From assembly GCF_018320785.1 (NCBI RefSeq), contig NC_054876.1, positions 23,210,212-23,274,211 of the forward strand: a DNA stretch of 64,000 nt, written 5' to 3'. Position numbers and translations under genes: made by a program. Below the pieces are notes generated by a model. It was given only the letters and a program-made list of their open reading frames with translations, made no database searches and was not told the DNA's origin. Below, in pieces: positions 22,601-32,849 of the stretch; the first letter of the stretch is position 1; each line of letters begins with the position of its first letter. This stretch comes from Cheilinus undulatus (lineage: Eukaryota > Chordata > Actinopteri > Labriformes > Labridae).

Positions 22601-25600
22601 TCTCACTTGACCAAAACAGCTTCTTCCACATGTTTGGTGTGTCCCCCACATGACTTTTGACAAACCGCAAAAGAGACTCCTTAAGGCTTTTTTTCAACAA
22701 TGACTTTCTTCTTGCTGCTCTTCCATAAAGGCCAGATTTGTCAAGTGCACGACTAATAGTTGTCCTGTGGACAGGGGGTCCATTCGAATAGTCCATTTTG
22801 CTTGGGAAGGTTCCTAACTGAGTGAAATAACCTGGAAGTATTTTAATGTCAGCCATGATAAAGGCTGTTCAAATTCTGTAACTGAAAAGGAAAGGAGCTT
22901 CATTACTTCCTCTATTATCTCTTTTAGCCTAGGAAACACTGGACCATCTTTTACCAAGGAAGAGATGAAAAGATGACCCACAATTCTTTGCGTAAACTTC
23001 ATTTAAAGTGACACACCTGTTGACACTCATCAAAACAAGCGATCAACTTGACTTTAACTTTACTAACCCAGATTTAAACAGTAAAAATCATTGTAAAACT
23101 TAAAATACATATGATAAACGGAAGGCAGTAGGGATGAACAAAGGAATATTACAGACATGAAAACTATATCAGTCCACTTATGATAACGATTTCATGTCTT
23201 CTCATTTCTATTTTTATCCAAACAGTAAACTGATCAGTCAGTATTTCAAACTGCATTTGTTTTGCTATTTTAAAATATTAAAGTAAATGGGATAAACGTT
23301 TCTGAATCACAACCAATTAAAGTGATAAAGTCGGCGTGTTGCCATATTGTGATTATTGTATTTATCATCATGATTATGCAAGTAAGACACGGTTTATAGA
23401 GCTTTTAACATAACAAGCGGAAAGAAAGACGGAAATAAAAGGACTTGAATATTGTTCATCTAGTCGAATTAACTTTGCCGAGAGTTCAGATTAAGACAAA
23501 TGTTTCTGTTGTTCTAGATGTTCACAGTCACAGTTCCTCATCCTGAGGGGCTTTAGGATATAAAAATCTTAATGAGCTCATCACCGAGGTTTTCACATTT
23601 CATTTGCTGCACATGAAAACAAGGAGAATGCAGTGAGTGGTAGGTGCGAATTTTGTAGTCTATCAACGTTAAATTGTAGTTTTTACATAAATAATACACG
23701 TCACATCCGCCTAGGGAAAGTGCAGTCGGATTCCCTAATCACCACTGTTCTCCTTTCCTATCCTCTTACTCCCACCTTTCCTTGACCCTGTGATGTTTTT
23801 AGCTGTGGTTAAGGAAAAGTGAATAGGAAAGGACTTAGGAGGTAATTTTTTTGGACTTTTCGAACAGACCCAGGATCTCCCACCTGAGCTGTGGATCTCT
23901 GCAGCTCCTCCAGAGTTACCATGGGCCTCTTTGTGGCTTCTCTGACCTGATCCGTGCTCTCCTCGCCCAGCCTGTAAGTTTAGGTGGACGGCCATTTCTC
24001 TGTAGGTTTGTAGTTGTGCCATGCTCTTTCCATTTTTGGATGATGGATTGAATTGATTGGGATATTTTTATTTTTATAACTTAACCCTGCTTTAAACTTC
24101 TCCAAAACTGGTGTGTTCCTTGGTCTTCATGGTGCTGTTTGTTCACTGATGTTCCTTAACATACATCTGAGGCCTTCACAGAACAGCTGTATTTATACTG
24201 AGATTAGATTACACACAGGTGGACTTTACTAATTAGGTGACTTCTGAAGGCAGTTGGTTGCACTGGATTTTATTCATGGGTATCAGACTCCAGGGGGCTG
24301 AATACTTTTGCATACCACACTTTTCAGACTTTCATTTGTAAAAAAATTTGAATGTCATGTATAATTTTCCTTTCATTTTGCAATTATGGGCCACTTTGTG
24401 TTCGTCTATCATGCAAAATCCCAATGTAATCTGTTGTTGTAATGTGAAGAAAAATGAAAAAAGTTAAAGGGGAATGGTTACTTTTGCAAGACACTGTATT
24501 TGATGATTCAGACAAGAGGTGTTTTATTTGGCAGAAGAAGTCTCCTTTGTAAAGCTTCATTTGTTTTGATGGTTGAATATGACAGAAAATGTTGGCAGTG
24601 TGGGAGTCTTTCACTGTGTCTGAGGAAGATAAGAATAGCGATAATAATAATAATCATACTAATAACTTTTTTTTTTTATTCAACCTTTAAAACCAGATGT
24701 TTAAAAAGTGCTATTTCACTCATGCTTTTTTCTCTAGGTGTTCAAAAATGATGTAGTTACAAAAGTCACAGTAAAACGTACCAACTGAAGAGTTTTTCTT
24801 GGTTAAAATGCCACAAAAGGTCGATCCCTTATACACAGTAAAAATATGTATAGAGGTAAACATTTTTTACTGCTCCCCATGCAGCTGAAATCACTGAAAA
24901 ACCTTAAATCACTGTGGGACGTTTAAAGCATGAAGGAATTCATTCTTATGAATGACAACCCTGATAACGTCTGCTCAAAATTTTATGTGTATCTGTAGAA
25001 AAGCTCTCTTACAGCTCCATGAACTAAATAATACACTAGAAACAGTGTTGATGTCATCGAAGAGACGAGTAGATATTAGGTTGCACACGACCTTCATTGT
25101 GATAAATAAAGTCCACAGATCAATTATTTCGCTGCATCTCTGTTATCTGCAATCAGGTTCTGCTTTAAATGTGAAACAGCTGCATATTTGTACTTTAGCC
25201 CTCCATTCCATTTCATTAACGTTGATTTCCTCCCTCAGGAAGTGTTTATCTGTCTGTATCACTTTTGTTTTCCTTCTCTATATCATCAACAGAAAGTCTC
25301 CTTATCCCTCTTGTTGCCCCAGTGTTGTTGTTTTTTTCTTGCTATGAACAGCCTTTATGAATCCTAACTTAAGATAGAAATGATGAAGAAGATGAACATT
25401 TTGTGGTGTTTTATAACTGTCTACTAAAAAAACAGCTATTGTCTTGGTAACATAACTGACTGACCACTCATTTTGATTGTACTGTAGGATCTATAAGTAC
25501 CAGGCTCATGGATACGCCTTCAGCACCGTGGAGGAACTCCTGGACTCTCTTGGGGGGAGTGGCTTCATAAATATGACTCGGAGGCCGCTCTCTGATTCAC

Positions 25601-26020
25601 TCCTGGAGCTGGGTGTGTCACAGCGTTTCATCGATGAAGTTATCGCACCCATCATGAGGGTCAACTACGGACAGAATGTCAGCATCCCAGCTTTTGTAGG
25701 TCAGTGCGAAGAAACCAGAGGAGGGAGAAGGGTGATGAAGAGCTGAGGAGAGACAGGGAAAGCAGTAGCAAGAAAGAGACTGGTGCTGAAATTGGGGCCT
25801 GTGAGGAGCTGAACAGTCATGTCTCTGCTGATGTAGGTGAGGAAAGGAGAGGAAAAAGAGGGTGACAAGGAAAAGAGAAGCAGGGAGACAATAATAGAGG
25901 AGAGGAGAAGTGGAAGGTGAGAAGAGGTTGGCTTGTGTGAGCCAGAGAAAAAGAAAGCGTGTGGGCAGCTGATAATTGGTTTATGGCACTTGGCACTGTC
26001 TGTTGAGAGTGAGCTAATGT

Positions 26021-26060
<40 letters not shown>

Positions 26061-28798
26061 CAGGCGCTGTGTCTTTAGCTGGTGCCCAGAACAACCTGTG
26101 GGCAGTGGAAGGAGGCAACAAGCTGGTGTGTTCAGGCCTACTGAAGATGGCCAACGCCAACCTGCTGCAGGCACAAGTCACCTCCATCTCCCCGCTCTAC
26201 TCAGGTACTTCACATGATGCTGGCTGCATTGACAGACCTTGACCCGATGTTAATTCATCTTTAAGGATTGTTTATCAGTGTCCACAGGCCATCAGAATGT
26301 GTACTGCTTTGCACGACAGGACAGAAAAGTCATAAAGTTTAGCCTCATTCATCCTGATCTGTCGGCTTCTATTTTAACAATGTATTAAATTCTGGGATGT
26401 TTTGGATACAAAACAGTTGGAAGAGGCACTGCCGAGGTTACCAACCAGGAAAGGCCAGGATAATAGAACTTTCATAGCTACTAATTATTTTTGTAATTGT
26501 AACCCTACTGAATACTTAATGCAGGAATTAAAGGCTCCACTTGTACATACAACGATATTAAATTTTGGCTTTCCCACAGCATAGTAATAATTCTGCTATT
26601 ATTATTATAATTTTTTTAGATAAATGTTCAGAAGTGTACATACTAAGGGGGTTGTTCTTTTAAAATGAATTGAATTTTCATGGAAATTTCAGGGAATTTG
26701 TTTTTTTGTGTTGTTTTTGACAATTTCATGGAATTTTAGGGAATGTATTTATACATTTTTCAGAATTTTCAAATTCATTTTAGGGGGACTTTTCTTGTAA
26801 TGTTGGGAGAATTTGCTGTAAGGATATTTAAGGGAATTTACTTGAAATTTTTCATGGAAATTTGGGAGGATATACTTGCATATTTTGGAGATTTTTAATG
26901 GTATTTTCCTGGGCTTTTGGAAAAAATTGGAAAATTGGAGAAATATGTTAGTATGTTTTGGGGAGCTTGACAGGAAATTTGAGAAGGTTTGGAGAGGGGG
27001 CGGTCCTTTAAAAATGTAAAGAATATTCAAGGATATTTCAGGGAGTTCGTTTGGATGTTTCCAATGTATTCATGGAAATTTTGAGAATGTATATGCACAT
27101 TTTCCAAGAAATTTTAGGGGGATTTGAAATTTGGGGGTTTTCTTGACAATTTTGAGGAATTGACATGATATATTTGGGGAATTTTTATTGGATTAGGCTT
27201 TATGATAACATTTAACTGAAACATTTGCAAAATATATTAAAAAAAATTTGGGTACTTTTTCATGGGATACATAAACAACAAATGTTTAAGTGTGTTCTGA
27301 TGTTTCAATTCAGCAGGGCTCACTTATCCCGAATATGTGGGAGAAGCTAAAAATGCATTCATCAAACAATTGTAAACAATCTAATATTTCAATTTTGGGT
27401 TTGAAATCCTTTTTGTGAGAATAGAAATTATAATCATGTAAATTTAAATATCATATTTTTGTTATACTTTAATTTTTGAAGCCTTTTATAAGTAAAACTC
27501 CCTTTATCATTCTCATGTAAAAATGTTTAGTCTTAGCCTTTTCTAACAAGTCAGATTACTTTATTGGGATTTTTGATGTCTAAACTGAACCATTTCCAAC
27601 TTCACAGCTCTTTTAGGTAAACACCTCTGAGGTTTATATTGAAATTATTTAATGAATCTGCCATTTGGTAAGGTGTTGTTGACATTACCTAAGTATATTT
27701 CCTTTACAGGTGAGTCACCTCAATACGAGCTGAGCTTCAGCACAGCAACAGGAACAGGGTCGGAGGTGTATGACATTGTGGTATTGGCGACACCGCTTCA
27801 GGCCAGTGTCAGGTCTGGAGTCCAGTTCAGTGGTTTCAACCCCCCCTTTGACGAGCTCCCTGGCAACTATCACAGCACCGTAGCAACCATCATCCACGGT
27901 TACCTCAACACCTCCTTTTTTGGTTTCCCGGACCCACGCCTGTTCCCCTTTGCCAGCGTTTTGACAACTGAGACGCCAGATTTGTTTTTCAACAGTGTGG
28001 CCAGTGTTTGTCCCGTCAACATCTCAACAGGCTTCAGACGTAAACAGCCACAAGAGGCCGGAGTTTATAAAGTGTTTTCACCTCAACCTCTGGAGAAGAG
28101 TCAGCTCAAAGCATTGTTCAGGTCGGCATCTTCCTCAGTAACCATGCTCTGTTTAGTGCCACTGCATGATTTGATGGTTACTACCTTTACAGATTTGTTT
28201 TTCTTGAAATTAAAGGAAAAAAAAAACAAATTTACTAAAGCCAATGTCAGACCACATGTTTAAACCTCCCAAAATTTCTTTTCATTATCACATGTAACAA
28301 AACAAGCAGCACACATCACTGCAATAGATCTAGTGGTTTTATAGAAACTTCTGTTTAGATCAAAATGGATGATCAACTGAAAGACCAGCATTGTTATGTA
28401 ACTGATGCTGCTATTGTTGCTAGAAAGCTGATATTAACTCAGCCAGCCACCACCATGTTAGCCTTTTTAAACTTTTGTTTTGTTTTGTTTTTTAAGTATG
28501 AAGAGTACATTCAACATGTAAAGTAACATCTCTCCTCCTGCCTCTCAGGTCGTACTACTCGGTGCAGGTGACAGAGTGGCAGGCCTACCCTAGTTACAGC
28601 AGCAGTCAGGGCCTGCCACCTGTAGAGCTCCACCCAAATCTCTACTACCTCAACGGCATCGAGTTGGCCGGTAGTGCCATGGAGATGAGCTCAGTGGCGG
28701 CAAAGAACATCGCTCTGCTGGCTTATCATCGCTGGAACAGACAGACAGACATGGTGGACCAGAAAGATTTGATGCACAGGATCAAAACTGAACTATGA
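19621..28798 (+). CDS. pcyox1l: Prenylcysteine oxidase-like protein (PCYOX1L), complete, 7 exons
   Basis: Exons 19621-19729, 20966-21172, 21493-21667, 25488-25699, 26064-26204, 27710-28121 and 28549-28798 are all GT-AG and sum to 1506 bases (501 aa; human PCYOX1L 494). The protein starts with a hydrophobic signal peptide ([20 protein letters not shown]). A Rossmann FAD-binding motif follows (VIGAGIGG, residues 38-45), then the acidic strand end [15 protein letters not shown]. Landmarks are [18 protein letters not shown] [53 protein letters not shown] and the C-terminal [13 protein letters not shown], which matches PCYOX1L closely. Family role: FAD thioether oxidases that cleave prenylcysteine in lysosomes or on lipoproteins; the activity of PCYOX1L itself is less well established. 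Neighbouring tcerg1 fits human 5q32 and favours pcyox1l over pcyox1. The start codon was chosen by the signal peptide and the in-frame join to the FAD motif. Confidence 0.95.
20150..20470 (+). pseudogene. Degenerate Tc1/mariner transposase fragment in pcyox1l intron 1
   Basis: Plus-strand frames read [32 protein letters not shown] and later a stretch equivalent to WP-Q-P-NPIEN. These correspond to conserved Tc1 transposase segments: the helix-turn-helix start, the second catalytic Asp in QQDNDPKH, and the Glu in DLNPIENLW. Frameshifts and stops separate the pieces. No clear terminal inverted repeats were found, so only the coding remnant is reported. Confidence 0.6.
22239..22775 (-). pseudogene. 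Tc1 transposase, C-terminal part, inactivated
   Basis: Read on the minus strand, the frame gives [18 protein letters not shown], then [54 protein letters not shown] and VLEWPS. This is the DDE transposase of Tc1 elements. The first catalytic Asp (SDETK in active members) is Ser here (SSETK), while the Asp of QQDN remains. The frame is lost after VLEWPS, and the NPIEN segment with the catalytic Glu is only found in another frame. The element cannot mobilise itself. Residues encoded upstream of 22775 in this frame belong to the nested insertion, not to the transposase. Confidence 0.88.
22776..23871. mobile_element. DNA transposon nested inside the Tc1 element
   Basis: The left edge reads GGGTCCATTCGAATAGTCCA and the reverse complement of the right edge reads GGGTCTGTTCGAAAAGTCCA, matching at 17 of 20 positions. 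The bases AGG flank both sides (22773-22775 and 23872-23874), giving a 3-bp target duplication. The insertion falls inside the transposase codons between the GRPPKL region and VHRTTISR. No transposase is recognisable within the 1.1 kb. A 3-bp duplication suggests CACTA/EnSpm or PIF/Harbinger-type integration, but the family is not identified. Confidence 0.8.
23872..24160 (-). pseudogene. Tc1 transposase, N-terminal part, inactivated
   Basis: On the minus strand this segment reads [18 protein letters not shown] and, after a stop, a remnant of TLEELQRS, the N-terminal DNA-binding part of a Tc1 transposase. It is the upstream half of the gene whose other half lies at 22239-22775. Stop codons interrupt it in addition to the 1.1-kb insertion. 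Confidence 0.7.
24499..25487. other. Remainder of pcyox1l intron 3
   Basis: AT-rich sequence with a short (AAT)n run near 24640 and a T-run near 24668. I see no exon and no recognisable repeat. The 131-residue frame at 24952-25347 has no similarity that I recognise. Confidence 0.45.
25720..25935 (+). repeat. Purine-rich tract in pcyox1l intron 4
   Basis: About 215 bases are dominated by A and G (gagga, agagg, gaaaag units), immediately after the exon 4 donor. It may be a decayed simple repeat. Purine-rich intronic tracts can bind SR proteins, but nothing here proves such a role. Confidence 0.5.
26018..26060 (+). repeat. (GT)n microsatellite abutting the exon 5 acceptor
   Basis: Nearly pure GT repeat interrupted by two GTAT units, ending four bases before exon 5 (acceptor gtgacag). 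It replaces the pyrimidine tract expected here. See the finding on splice control. Confidence 0.9.
26660..27200. repeat. Degenerate tandem of GGAAATTT/GGGAATTT units in intron 5
   Basis: Short related words such as TGGAAATTT, GGGAATTT, GGAATTTT and TTTTGGGGA recur every 15-40 bases over about 540 bases on the plus strand. The pattern is biased (G and T rich plus A), unlike flanking DNA. It looks like an old, diverged minisatellite. No coding potential was found. Confidence 0.55.
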
Positions 28799-28911
28799 CC
28801 TGGTCTGCTTTAAGATGAAGCCTGCTCAACAAAGTTAGTGGAGTGTTTATACTGTGAAGCAGAGGAGAAGGCGTCAGGGTAACTTAATAGCGGTGGATTT
28901 TGTTTTTTTCA

Positions 28912-29407
28912 GGGCCAATACTGATAGCGATTATTAGTTGTTCATGAGACCGCTTACCAATATTTGGAACCAACATGCATTTATTACAAAGCAGAGAATA
29001 TACTTAATGTGGCAAAAGTAAAGTTACACCATTAAAAAAATGAGGGAAATAAACAATTTAGCCCTAGCTCTATCAGCATGAGAAACTTAATAGAGCAAAA
29101 CAGTAGCTGCAGGAACACGGGAAGTAATTCCACATGCTCACTCTGTCAGTGGCATCCAGGCTTAAGTGTTGATTGGCATTATATATTTAGCCAGTCAGAT
29201 TGTAATGTATGCACGGCATTTGGTGAGGCTGTGAAGAGTGAGTAAAGCCAGAAGGGAAGACACACCTTGCAGTGAAGTCAAAGTAGCCCACTTTTTGATT
29301 AATTTATTTTATTGATTATTGGTAAAATAAAATGCAGACACCGATTATTGGCCAGATGCCAAAGATTGGCCTCAATAATCAGCCAGGCCAATAATCAGTC
29401 AACCCCT
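28912..29407. mobile_element. hAT-like non-autonomous element downstream of pcyox1l
   Basis: The right edge, read in reverse complement, starts CAGGGGTTGACTGATTATTG, a CAGGGG-type hAT terminus. The left edge near 28912 starts CAGGGCCAATACTGATA with a nearby GATTATTAG. The interior has no transposase. It sits about 110 bases beyond the pcyox1l stop and contains possible AATAAA signals (29048-29053, 29327-29332), so it may contribute to the 3' UTR. Confidence 0.5.
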
Positions 29408-31278
29408 GTAACTGTTACTCCTTTAGCACCTAATATCCAAACGCTGAACTGCACACTGGCACATCCAATACTTAGTCATGACTACAGATGGCATCTTCAA
29501 CACCAGACAGTTTACTGATATATTATACCCTGACCCTGCTTTTTATTAAATAATACATATATTGTCAGACAGGAAAAAAACAGTATATAAAGTCTTAAGC
29601 TAATTTAAACCCCAATGTGAAAGGCATTTTCAGGACAGTTTTTGATTTCACTATTTGCTCTGCTCATATGCCAGTAACACTGTTAATATATGACACATTT
29701 ATCAGACTTGGAATGGGATTGATTGCTTTTGGTAATTAGTGATTTCATCCAAAATTTGAGCTGCAGGCAGCTTTTCCTTGCCAAGAGAGGAGAAAAACCA
29801 AACAACCATGGAAAACGCCAACAAAAACAGTTTTCTTGTAATGTGAATGAAAGGAGAACCAGTCAAAATGTGGCTGGTAATGGTCCGTGTAAATAAAGGA
29901 AAATGCATACAAATCAAAAGAACACTTAATAAGAGCATGAATAAAACATTGTTAAGGCTGCTGTAGCATTAGTTCAGGCACTGAATGAACTTGAAACAGC
30001 AGGAGGTATATCTACTGTCTATAAATGTAAAGACTGTTCGAACTGCAATATTGAGCCCTTGTTTGTTAATTTATAAAATAATTCTGCAGTGAGTCATGGA
30101 CGTGTCTGCTGCTGCTATGCTCTGTTGCCCCTTTCATCAGACTGTTTTATTATCTTCTCTTCCTGCTGCTTTTGTTGCGTAATCCAGCGGAAAGATTTTT
30201 TTTTTTTCTGGGGGGAATGCAGCCAACGAGCTTTCACACTGGACCAAATACAAGCAGAGGACAGAACTGTGGAGCTGCTGCTACTGATGATGATGATAAT
30301 GACACTTTTCTCCACTGTTTTCTCTCTGAACCATGTTAACACCCACCATTTTTAATTACTATGATAGTCTTAGTAAACACATGGAGATAGAGCTGGACCT
30401 TAACGAGCAGAAATGGCAAGTGCACACACATTTACACACCACGGACCGTTGATTATTGTTAATTATTCTAAGATTATCAGATATACATTGTTTCGGTCTT
30501 TTTTATGATAAAAGATGATACAATGACAGTGATATTTGGACTGAAGCAGTTTTCTGGACTCAACAAAAGTTACCACAGTTGACTAAATGCACTGTGACTC
30601 CATCAACAAAATCACAAGAACATTGTATCCAGTGATGATAAATCAACAACACCCTTCTTCCCAAGGACAATGTTAAAAAAAGTCTTGGTTTTAATTTCAT
30701 CAAATATTTGTGGCATTATTACTTTTATGAACTGATGTTAAACAAATGAAAACAATGAGCTGCATGGATAGTAGCATGTCCTAATTTATTTTTAATAACT
30801 CTTAGAACAATTCCTCTGTTATCAGGTAGAGACAGCTCCATGACATGGTTTTAGAAGCCAAAAAAAAAAAAAGTTAGGTCAATAAATTGAGTTTTATGTG
30901 GTTAAAGATCCTGAAAAATTGAAGAAAGTGCCCCTCAAGTTTGGATTGTTTCCAAGTTAAAGAATGATATCTTTCCCTCTGTTTTTAATTCAATATTAAC
31001 GAAAAGTTGCTGAGGTGATCTGCTCTTCTTTTATGGCCAATGAGTTAACTTAAATTTTTTTTTTTTTTTTTTTAATGTCAAGAAGGGCTCTTGAGCTTTA
31101 GGAATTTATGTAAACTAGAATCTAAACTCAAATCTATACTGTTCGATCATATAATTTACACATTGAGTAAACATATGGTGAGTCAAACCTTTAAACAATC
31201 AAAAGGTATTCAGCTGACACAAAAGAAACATACTATGGGTAAACTGTCCCAAACTATTGGAGGCAGTATTTTGACAAT
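29408..31278. other. Intergenic DNA without recognised features
   Basis: AT-rich sequence with poly-T near 31057-31074 and short A runs. I see no exon with convincing splice context and no repeat whose edges I can define. ORFs here are short and lack recognisable similarity. A distal pcyox1l poly(A) site could lie in this stretch (for example the AATAAA near 29892), but I cannot tell. Confidence 0.4.
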
Positions 31279-31280
31279 TA

Positions 31281-32048
31281 CAGACGAGGACAAAATTATT
31301 AGCCCCCTATGAAAATGTATGTTTTTACCAAACATTTCCCAAGAGCTGTTAAACAGAGGGAGGATTTAAGACAGCTTTTCCAAATATCCTAGTTTTATTT
31401 TGGATGTTTTCATTATTGTACTTTGCACACAGAAATAAATTATTTCGCAAAAAACAGAAACTACTATGGGGGGAGGGTGGCCTGGTAGTTGAGGGCGCTC
31501 CCCATGTGCGCGGGCGGCCCGGGTTCGAATACGGCCTGAGGCTCTTTACTGCATGTCTCTCCCCCACTCTTGTTTCCGACAAGAGTGGGGGAGACCCTGT
31601 TTCCGACTCTATCCACTGTCCTCCTCTATCTAATAAAGGCACAAAAATGCCCAAAAATAAATCTTTAAAAACAGAAGCTACCAGAAGCCCCCTTAATATT
31701 TTACCTTTTTGTTGAGCCACAGCACAAACCACTGATGTTCAATGATGTGGTTTAACTTTATAATGCTCAAAGCCTGTAAAATTAAGTTAAAACTGAGGGT
31801 TATTTTTCAATTTACACAGTTTAAAGACTTGCAAGGGTTTGTGCTGTTACTGGAGAAAGCATCATGGAAAAAAAACGAAATCACTTTAGACCAAAAGACC
31901 ATAATTTTATTTCTGCGTGCAAAGAAAAAAACATTATGCATCCAAAGTAAAACTAGGATATTCGGGAAATCTGTGATAAAAATTCCTTTCTCTATATTTG
32001 TGAAAAACAGAAACTTTCATAGGGGGTCAATAGTTTTGTCCTCATCTG
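31281..32048. mobile_element. Tc1/mariner-like foldback MITE with long inverted repeats
   Basis: The left end is CAGACGAGGACAAAATTATT and the reverse complement of the right end is CAGATGAGGACAAAACTATT; both continue into CCCCCTATGAAA. TA flanks each side (31279-31280 and 32049-32050). Similarity between the arms extends inward for about 150 bases (for example AATATCCTAGTTTTA on the left and its complement near 31950). The element has no transposase and carries a SINE in its left half. Confidence 0.85.
31465..31666 (+). mobile_element. tRNA-derived SINE with target duplications
   Basis: The head has RNA polymerase III promoter-like boxes: an A-box-like GGTGGCCTGGTAGTTGAGG and a B-box GGTTCGAATAC. 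The tail reads TCTAATAAAGGCACAAAAATGCCC, typical of this fish SINE family. Direct repeats AAAAACAGAAACTAC (31450-31464) and AAAAACAGAAGCTAC (31667-31681) flank it, differing at one of 15 positions. It is therefore a retroposed copy and not a tRNA gene. A perfect hairpin sits in its body at 31558-31594. Confidence 0.88.
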
Positions 32049-32849
32049 TATGCTGGGATACTTTTTCCAAGTAAATCAACAAAAATGCTTTTAAAGATTC
32101 AAAATAAAAGGCAACTGTTTGCAGTAAAAGCCAGCTGTTATTCATATTTTAAACAAGAAATCATTAGATTCATATTACCAAAGCATCAGTGTGTATCCAG
32201 CTGTTTCCTATTAAAGCTAATTTATTGGAAACTCCATCAGCCATTGTAAGATCAGTCTAAATAGAGCAATGATTAACATGTCATCAAGATTTTAAAAAGT
32301 GCTTCAACAGGAATATGATTTCTTGTTATATTTTATGTAAATTATTTGTTTATTAGTTTCTATTAATTGTGGGACAGTGGATTCTAAGCAAACATGAAAT
32401 GTCTTTGTAAGACGAACTGATAAAACTCATTTACAGCTTAAACTCCACCAAAAGATAAATGAAGGTTTCTTTGTGAGAGATTATACAACATTAAGACTGA
32501 GAATTGCTGGATTAATCATTCACAGCTTGTTGAATTTTAGAAGGCTTTTTAAATATAAAAACTATTCCTTGAAATTAACTACAACTGATAGATTAATGTG
32601 GATATAATAGAAAGCATTATAGTTCTCTATTCTGAGGGATGGATGTATCGAAGACTGTGGTAAGGATAAGACGACATCAGCCATTTGGTGGTCATCATAA
32701 ACACTGTCTTTAACTTACTTTAGATCAACCTAAAAGAGGTGCCGCTTAGGCGGTTCTTAAGCCTCCTGACAGCCAAAACATGCTGGCTTGTAGTGATAAC
32801 AGTCACATCCTTAATTATGCTTAACTTATCCTTAAAACCAAAACTTATT

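Larger units (their letters stand above)
21894..24496 (-). mobile_element. Tc1-type DNA transposon with intact ends, in pcyox1l intron 3
   Basis: The left end is CAGTGGCTTGCAAAAGTG and the reverse complement of the right end is CAGTGTCTTGCAAAAGTA. Both are flanked by TA (21892-21893 and 24497-24498), the Tc1/mariner target duplication. Total length is about 2.6 kb. Removing the nested insertion (22776-23871) leaves about 1.5 kb, the usual size of a fish Tc1 element. The transposase runs on the minus strand and is broken in two by the insertion and by small mutations. It lies between pcyox1l exons 3 and 4 and does not touch coding sequence. Confidence 0.9.

Noticed and set aside
22776..22856. 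N-terminal extension of the Tc1 transposase frame (MADIKILPG...)
   Set aside because: These codons lie inside the nested transposon and join the transposase frame by chance.
25701..26174. 157-residue minus-strand ORF with a His-Thr run
   Set aside because: It is created by the purine-rich tract and the (GT)n repeat of pcyox1l intron 4 and overlaps exon 5 on the other strand.
31480..31545. tRNA-like gene with A and B boxes
   Set aside because: Flanking direct repeats, a SINE tail and the absence of a complete cloverleaf show it is the head of a SINE.
31349..31732. 127-residue minus-strand ORF
   Set aside because: It crosses the SINE and the MITE arm, both non-coding mobile elements.
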